8,914 bases of DNA, from positions 1 through 8,914 of the forward strand of contig CANHGC010000047.1 in NCBI GenBank assembly GCA_947460045.1. Reading direction: 5' to 3'. The notes below the pieces were generated by a model. That model did not search any database. It was given only the letters and a program-made list of their open reading frames with translations, and had not been told where the DNA came from. The DNA is from Bacteroidota bacterium (lineage in GTDB: Bacteria > Bacteroidota > Bacteroidia > NS11-12g > UBA955). Below, one piece after another: positions 5,101 through 8,914 of this stretch. Each line of letters starts with the position of its first letter. The stretch's first letter is position 1. The translations under genes were made by a program, and so were the position numbers.

Positions 5101-7704
5101 ATGAGAATAAAACCAATAATCACGCTAACGGCTTCTGCTACCTTGGTTGCGGGAATGTCGTTGTTTGTGGCGATGTTGCCTTCAGGGATGCCGGCTTCGT
5201 TGAAAATGTCAAACGACAAAAGCGAAGAACGTTCAATAGAAGGTGCGATTCGTTCCATGTACAGCATGCGTTTGAATGAGGCCACCGGTACCATCGAACC
5301 AGAATGGTTTGAAGCTGCGATGTCTCAAGCCGATGCGATGCAATTAACCCGTCGTGCCAACAAACCCATTAAGTGGGAGAGCATGGGTCCGGACAATGTG
5401 GGCGGTAGATTGCGCGCGTTTTTGATTCACAAGGATTCAGGAAATATTTGGTTTGCAGGTGGTGTGAGTGGTGGATTGTTTCGCTCGTTCACAAAAGGAC
5501 AGAGTTGGAATCCTATCAACGACAAGCAAGAGAATTTGAGTGTAACTTGTATCGCACAGAACGCGGTAACGGGCACCATATTTTACGGAACGGGTGAGGG
5601 TGGATTTGTGAATTTGTCGGGAACTAGAAACGGGTCTCCTGCCTTTTTAGGCGGTGGATTGTTCAAGAGCACAGACGCTCGTGGGGTTTCTTTTACCAAA
5701 ATGACGAACACTACGGCTGCGAGTTTCATGCAGTGCAATAGCATGGTGGCGCATCCAACAGAAGACAAGATTTACGTATCTACAGAAGATGGTATTTACG
5801 AATTTACCAGCAATGGTACTGCGCAAAAGAGAATTTCTGTGGGCTCAATCAAGGAGCTGAAAATGGATAAGAACGGTGTTTTGTGGGCCACTACAAGCTC
5901 TGGCGCTGCCTTGAAAATGGATGCTGCCGGTGCGATGAAAGTGGTGAATGGAACTGCCAATACAGGTGGAAGAACTTCTTTGGCGATTTCGCCACAAGAC
6001 CCCAACTATGTGTATTTGTTGGGAGCTGCCGGAAACGGTTCTTTCGGTGGATTGCACAGAACCACAGATGGCGGTGCAACATGGACAAAATTGATGAGCT
6101 ATAGCTCAGTAACAGATATTTTCGGATCAAACCGCCAGGGTTGGTACGATAACGTAGTGAGTGTAGACCCAACCAACAAAGACCGTATTTTCATGGGTGG
6201 TGTTGATTTGGCTACATGGGATGTTGTAAATGGATATCGTGAAACGGCGGGTACCTTTGGTGCACCTTGGAATACCAATTATGTGCATGCCGATAAGCAC
6301 ATGATCGCTTGGGATATGTCTACCACACCCCCAACCATCATCGTAGGTTCTGATGGTGGATTGCACAGAAGTGCGGACGGTAGGACATGGACGCCCATCA
6401 ACCGTGGGTTCACCACTTTGCAGTTGTACAACGTTGCAGCGAACGAATTGGGACATATCACTGGTGGTGCGCAAGACAATGGTACACAATTGATGAATTT
6501 CTCTGGTAACTCTTTTGGTGGTCAGCCATCTAAAACTGCCATTGACATTTACGGTGGTGATGGTTTCGACGTTGAATTCTCTCGTTTCAGCCCCAAAACA
6601 GTATTTGTATCTATCTATTATGGTGTTGTGGCTCGTTCTGGTAACAGCGGACAATCATCCTCTACTTTTTGGGATGACCGTCAGCCAGGTACTGCACAAT
6701 CTGATTTCAACACAACGTTCTGCTTATGGGAATCTGGACCAAAGACATCACGTTTGTTCTTGGCCAAGAATTCTGAAGTTTGGATGGCTAAGAACCCTAC
6801 GGATTTTGCTGAAAATGTGAGCTGGTTTTTGGTGTCGAAAGGTTTGGGCAATGACCGTATCATTGAGATGGATTACACAGCGGACGGAGACCATTTGTTC
6901 TTGTGTAAATCTGGTCGTGTAACCCGTATCGACAGCATTAATTCTGCTGATTTCAGCTTGGCTGCAAACCCAACTGTGTTGGATGTGCCAAAGCCGATCG
7001 TTCAAACCAACATCACGCCTTCAGGCTTGAGTGGTAGAACAGTTACATCTGTGAATGTGGATCAGATGGACGCTGAACACGTGGTGATCACTTTGGGTGG
7101 ATACGGAAACAGTTCATATGTATATGAGACTTTCAATGCGTTGGCGGCTGTGCCTACTTGGAAAAACATCACTGGCAATTTGCCTTCGATGCCAGTTTAC
7201 GATGCTTTGGTAGACGTTGACGATAACAAGAGAATTATTTTGGGAACAGATTTGGGTGTTTGGTACACCGAAGATGGCGGTGCAAATTGGATAGAGGGTA
7301 ACGATGGTATGGCGCGTGTGCCTGTGTTCGAAATTCGTGGTTACGAGTGGAGACCATGGGAAGGTATGACCATGTACTTGGGTACTCACGGTCGTGGATT
7401 CTTCCGCAGCAGAACTTTGTTGACATCAACCAAAAACTTAAAAGACAATACTGCGATTCAAGTGTCTGTATATCCTAACCCCACCACCGATAAGGCCACT
7501 GTAAGTGTTCAATCAAAGGTGAAAGAGAATGCGGTTTTGCGTGTGGTGAATTTGCAGGGCAAGGTAGTGATGGAGCAATCGGTAAGTGTGGTTGTTGGCT
7601 CCAATGAATTCAGCATCAATCTGGGCAACTTGCCAAAGGGTTATTACTTCGCTTCTGTGAAGGGTAACACTACGCAAGGAACAGTGAAAGTGTGTGTGCA
7701 ATAA
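5101..7704 (+). CDS. Secreted beta-propeller-like protein with Asp-box repeats and a T9SS type A sorting domain
   Basis: The 867-residue product begins with a hydrophobic export signal at about residues 5-27, followed by a charged propeptide-like stretch. From W88 (WESMGPDNVGGR) on it resembles the sialidase/VPS10/BNR-like propeller families. Asp-box repeats S-x-D-x-G-x-[ST]-W are clear at T321-W328 (TTDGGATW), S424-W430 (SADGRTW) and T723-W730 (TEDGGANW). Degenerate copies lie near 125-137 (GLFRSFTKGQSW) and 187-198. Residues ~788-867 form a C-terminal sorting domain: VSVYPNPTTDKATV, VVNLQGKVV and LPKGYYFASV. This predicts export through the outer membrane by the type IX system, with release or surface attachment. 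No catalytic sialidase residues can be assigned, so enzyme activity is not claimed. Arg codons are mostly CGT, unlike the neighbours, which suggests high expression. A strong terminator follows 29 bp after the stop, so it is probably monocistronic. Ligand or substrate is unknown. Confidence 0.93.
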   Translation: MRIKPIITLTASATLVAGMSLFVAMLPSGMPASLKMSNDKSEERSIEGAIRSMYSMRLNEATGTIEPEWFEAAMSQADAMQLTRRANKPIKWESMGPDNVGGRLRAFLIHKDSGNIWFAGGVSGGLFRSFTKGQSWNPINDKQENLSVTCIAQNAVTGTIFYGTGEGGFVNLSGTRNGSPAFLGGGLFKSTDARGVSFTKMTNTTAASFMQCNSMVAHPTEDKIYVSTEDGIYEFTSNGTAQKRISVGSIKELKMDKNGVLWATTSSGAALKMDAAGAMKVVNGTANTGGRTSLAISPQDPNYVYLLGAAGNGSFGGLHRTTDGGATWTKLMSYSSVTDIFGSNRQGWYDNVVSVDPTNKDRIFMGGVDLATWDVVNGYRETAGTFGAPWNTNYVHADKHMIAWDMSTTPPTIIVGSDGGLHRSADGRTWTPINRGFTTLQLYNVAANELGHITGGAQDNGTQLMNFSGNSFGGQPSKTAIDIYGGDGFDVEFSRFSPKTVFVSIYYGVVARSGNSGQSSSTFWDDRQPGTAQSDFNTTFCLWESGPKTSRLFLAKNSEVWMAKNPTDFAENVSWFLVSKGLGNDRIIEMDYTADGDHLFLCKSGRVTRIDSINSADFSLAANPTVLDVPKPIVQTNITPSGLSGRTVTSVNVDQMDAEHVVITLGGYGNSSYVYETFNALAAVPTWKNITGNLPSMPVYDALVDVDDNKRIILGTDLGVWYTEDGGANWIEGNDGMARVPVFEIRGYEWRPWEGMTMYLGTHGRGFFRSRTLLTSTKNLKDNTAIQVSVYPNPTTDKATVSVQSKVKENAVLRVVNLQGKVVMEQSVSVVVGSNEFSINLGNLPKGYYFASVKGNTTQGTVKVCVQ

Positions 7705-7733
7705 GGATTGAGTTTCAAAATTCCTAACAGTGT

Positions 7734-7762
7734 AAAGGGGCCGCGATAGCGGCCCCTTTTTT
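7734..7762 (+). terminator. Strong intrinsic terminator of the secreted propeller gene
   Basis: A perfect 8-bp stem GGGGCCGC / GCGGCCCC encloses the loop GATA and is followed by six T (7757-7762). AAA before the stem can pair with the first three T, extending it to 11 bp. It lies 29 bp after the stop at 7704. On the minus strand the stem is the same but the T run is only three long, so it may also stop readthrough from convergent dapF. Confidence 0.92.
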
Positions 7763-7768
7763 ATTGCT

Positions 7769-7790
7769 CAGAAAATACAGCCAAGGCTGT
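7769..7790 (-). terminator. Possible weak terminator after dapF
   Basis: On the minus strand ACAGCC-TT-GGCTGT (7790-7777) forms a 5-6 bp stem followed by ATTTTC, about 24 bases after the dapF stop. The T run is short and interrupted. The much stronger stem at 7734-7762 lies just beyond and could act as a back-up for this direction. Confidence 0.35.
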
Positions 7791-7813
7791 GCGTTTATTG
7801 TGTGGAGGGATTA

Positions 7814-8689
7814 TCAAAGTTGGCCTTGGAACACAAACGTGGCGGGGCCAATCAATACGATGTGGTTGTAATTGTTTTGATCGCGTTGCAGGGATACTTG
7901 AAGGGTGCCGCCGGGGGTGTTGACCTCTATGAGGTGGTTTTGAACCTGGTTGGTGTTTGCTTCGGTATGGGGTTGGCCGGATTCAAAGGGGTTGAGCTGC
8001 ATACCGCTTCTTTGCACAAATGAAATGGCCGCGGCGCAAACGCCAGTGCCACAGCTGAGGGTCTCGTCTTCAACCCCTCGTTCATAGGTTCGCATTGAAA
8101 TCGTGTTTTCATCGAGAATGTTTACTGCATTCACATTGATGCCCAGGTTCGTATAAGGCTCGTTGTAGCGAATGTTTTTCGCCCAATCCACCAATGCCAG
8201 TTGTTGGATGTTGTTGTCTTGAAAACTCACGTAATGGGGTGAGCCTGTGTTTAATTCCCAGTCGTTCGTGTTGATTTGTTGCACCCGGGATACGGGGTTC
8301 ATGTTTAGGGCGATGCCCTTGCCATCGTTTGTTTTTCTTGCCTCATGAGTTCCGTCTGGGGCCCAAAATTGCAGACTGTCATCGCCCAGACCCAGTGAGA
8401 ATGCCCATGCTGCAATGCACCTGCCGCCGTTGCCACACATGCTGCTCAAGCCACCATCGCTGTTGAAATACACCATTTCAAAGTGGAACCCTTCTTTGTT
8501 TTGCAACAACATGAGACCATCCGCGCCGATGCCCAACCTGCGGTGACAGATATGCGCCACCAAATCCTTTTCTGTGGCAAATTGGAGGGGAACCTGCATC
8601 GCCAAGTAATCCTGCCATGCGCCAGTTCGGTTGTCGATGAGCACAAAATCATTCCCTGTGCCCTGGTATTTTACAAATGGTATTGTCAT
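7814..8689 (-). CDS. dapF: Diaminopimelate epimerase DapF
   Basis: DapF converts LL-diaminopimelate to meso-diaminopimelate by a two-base, cofactor-free mechanism. The product feeds lysine synthesis and peptidoglycan cross-links. The 291-residue protein has a normal length and two pseudo-symmetric domains. The N-terminal domain opens with KYQGTGNDFVLID and carries catalytic C85 within FNSDGG...MCGNGGRC. The C-terminal domain carries catalytic C213 within ERGVEDETLSCGTGVCA. Substrate-binding N76 and the ERG triplet (203-205) are also visible. The ATG at 8689 overlaps the TGA stop of the upstream gene in an ATGA tetranucleotide, indicating translational coupling, so the start is well fixed. Transcription runs toward the secreted propeller gene, converging on the terminator region at 7734-7790. 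Nothing suggests loss of function. Confidence 0.97.
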   Translation of the reverse strand: MTIPFVKYQGTGNDFVLIDNRTGAWQDYLAMQVPLQFATEKDLVAHICHRRLGIGADGLMLLQNKEGFHFEMVYFNSDGGLSSMCGNGGRCIAAWAFSLGLGDDSLQFWAPDGTHEARKTNDGKGIALNMNPVSRVQQINTNDWELNTGSPHYVSFQDNNIQQLALVDWAKNIRYNEPYTNLGINVNAVNILDENTISMRTYERGVEDETLSCGTGVCAAAISFVQRSGMQLNPFESGQPHTEANTNQVQNHLIEVNTPGGTLQVSLQRDQNNYNHIVLIGPATFVFQGQL

Positions 8690-8914
8690 CGGTTGCGAAG
8701 AGTTTTTAGCATGTTTGCATTGGTCACTGGCGTGAGTTTTTGCCTCACACCTTCAGGCGCATTCATGGGGAAGAAATAGTATTGGTTGCCCAACTGTAAA
8801 TACAACTGTTGGTTGATTTCGAATAGCAAAATGTCCATACTGCCCGCGTTCCACAAGGTTACAGACGTTTGGTTGTTGTTGCTGCCACCAATGGTTAGCT
8901 GGGGCGATTCTGCG
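8686..8914 (-). CDS. C-terminal fragment of an unidentified protein upstream of dapF
   Basis: An open frame enters from the right edge and continues for 75 codons to TGA (8688-8686). Its end reads NANMLKTLRNR, and the middle holds LTIGGSNNNQTSVTLWNAG and QLYLQLGNQYYFFPMNAPEGV. The alternation of polar and hydrophobic residues, the Gln/Asn richness and the absence of a membrane helix suggest a beta-rich domain, but I do not recognise the family. The stop overlaps the dapF start by 4 bp, which strongly supports this frame as a real gene cotranscribed with dapF. The other long minus-strand frame stops at about codon 56, without such a junction. The N-terminus lies outside the window. Confidence 0.75.
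   Translation of the reverse strand, partial: AESPQLTIGGSNNNQTSVTLWNAGSMDILLFEINQQLYLQLGNQYYFFPMNAPEGVRQKLTPVTNANMLKTLRNR

Noticed and set aside
6127..6654. Minus-strand open frame of 175 codons inside the secreted protein gene
   Set aside because: It is antisense to a continuous 867-codon frame with clear repeats and a sorting domain; there is no family resemblance.
8483..8779. Plus-strand open frame of 98 codons at the dapF start
   Set aside because: It covers the dapF N-terminus and the ATGA coupled junction in antisense, with no supporting features.

Overview
The window looks like a core chromosomal segment of a Bacteroidota bacterium, probably Flavobacteriales or a relative. Four things point there. 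The 867-residue exported protein ends in a type IX secretion (T9SS) type A sorting domain. Candidate promoters match the Bacteroidota TTTG / TAnnTTTG pattern. There is no convincing Shine-Dalgarno sequence before most starts. The order mraZ-rsmH-ftsL-like-ftsI is the usual Bacteroidota start of the division and cell wall (dcw) cluster. I see no insertion sequence, tRNA, rRNA, CRISPR array or phage gene.

Layout: 1-3030 (minus strand) holds the start of the dcw cluster, transcribed right to left: mraZ, rsmH, a small FtsL-like membrane protein and ftsI, which runs off the left edge. The genes are tightly packed, with 34 bp between mraZ and rsmH, then overlaps of 22 and 14 bp. The 3031-3313 gap is a divergent control region. 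It carries three tandem 10-bp TGGGAAATTG-type boxes, a likely MraZ operator, extended by three weaker boxes at almost the same helical spacing. Candidate promoters face both ways. To the right (plus strand) lie an exported outer-membrane-type protein of unknown function (3314-4078) and, 18 bp later, lipA (4097-4969). A promoter-bearing gap follows, then a large secreted beta-propeller-like protein with a T9SS signal (5101-7704). It ends at a strong intrinsic terminator (7734-7762). From the right edge, converging on that terminator, come the last 75 codons of an unidentified gene and dapF (7814-8689), coupled by a 4-bp ATGA overlap.

How the genes fit together: mraZ regulates the dcw cluster. 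RsmH methylates 16S rRNA. The FtsL-like protein and FtsI belong to the septal peptidoglycan machine. DapF supplies meso-diaminopimelate, a peptidoglycan precursor, from a separate operon. LipA makes the lipoyl cofactor of 2-oxoacid dehydrogenases and has no obvious functional link to the barrel-like protein that precedes it.

I did not find a clearly new multi-gene system. The most informative non-coding signal is the phased box array between mraZ and the divergent operon. The least understood genes are the lipA-linked outer membrane protein, the secreted propeller protein and the fragment upstream of dapF.
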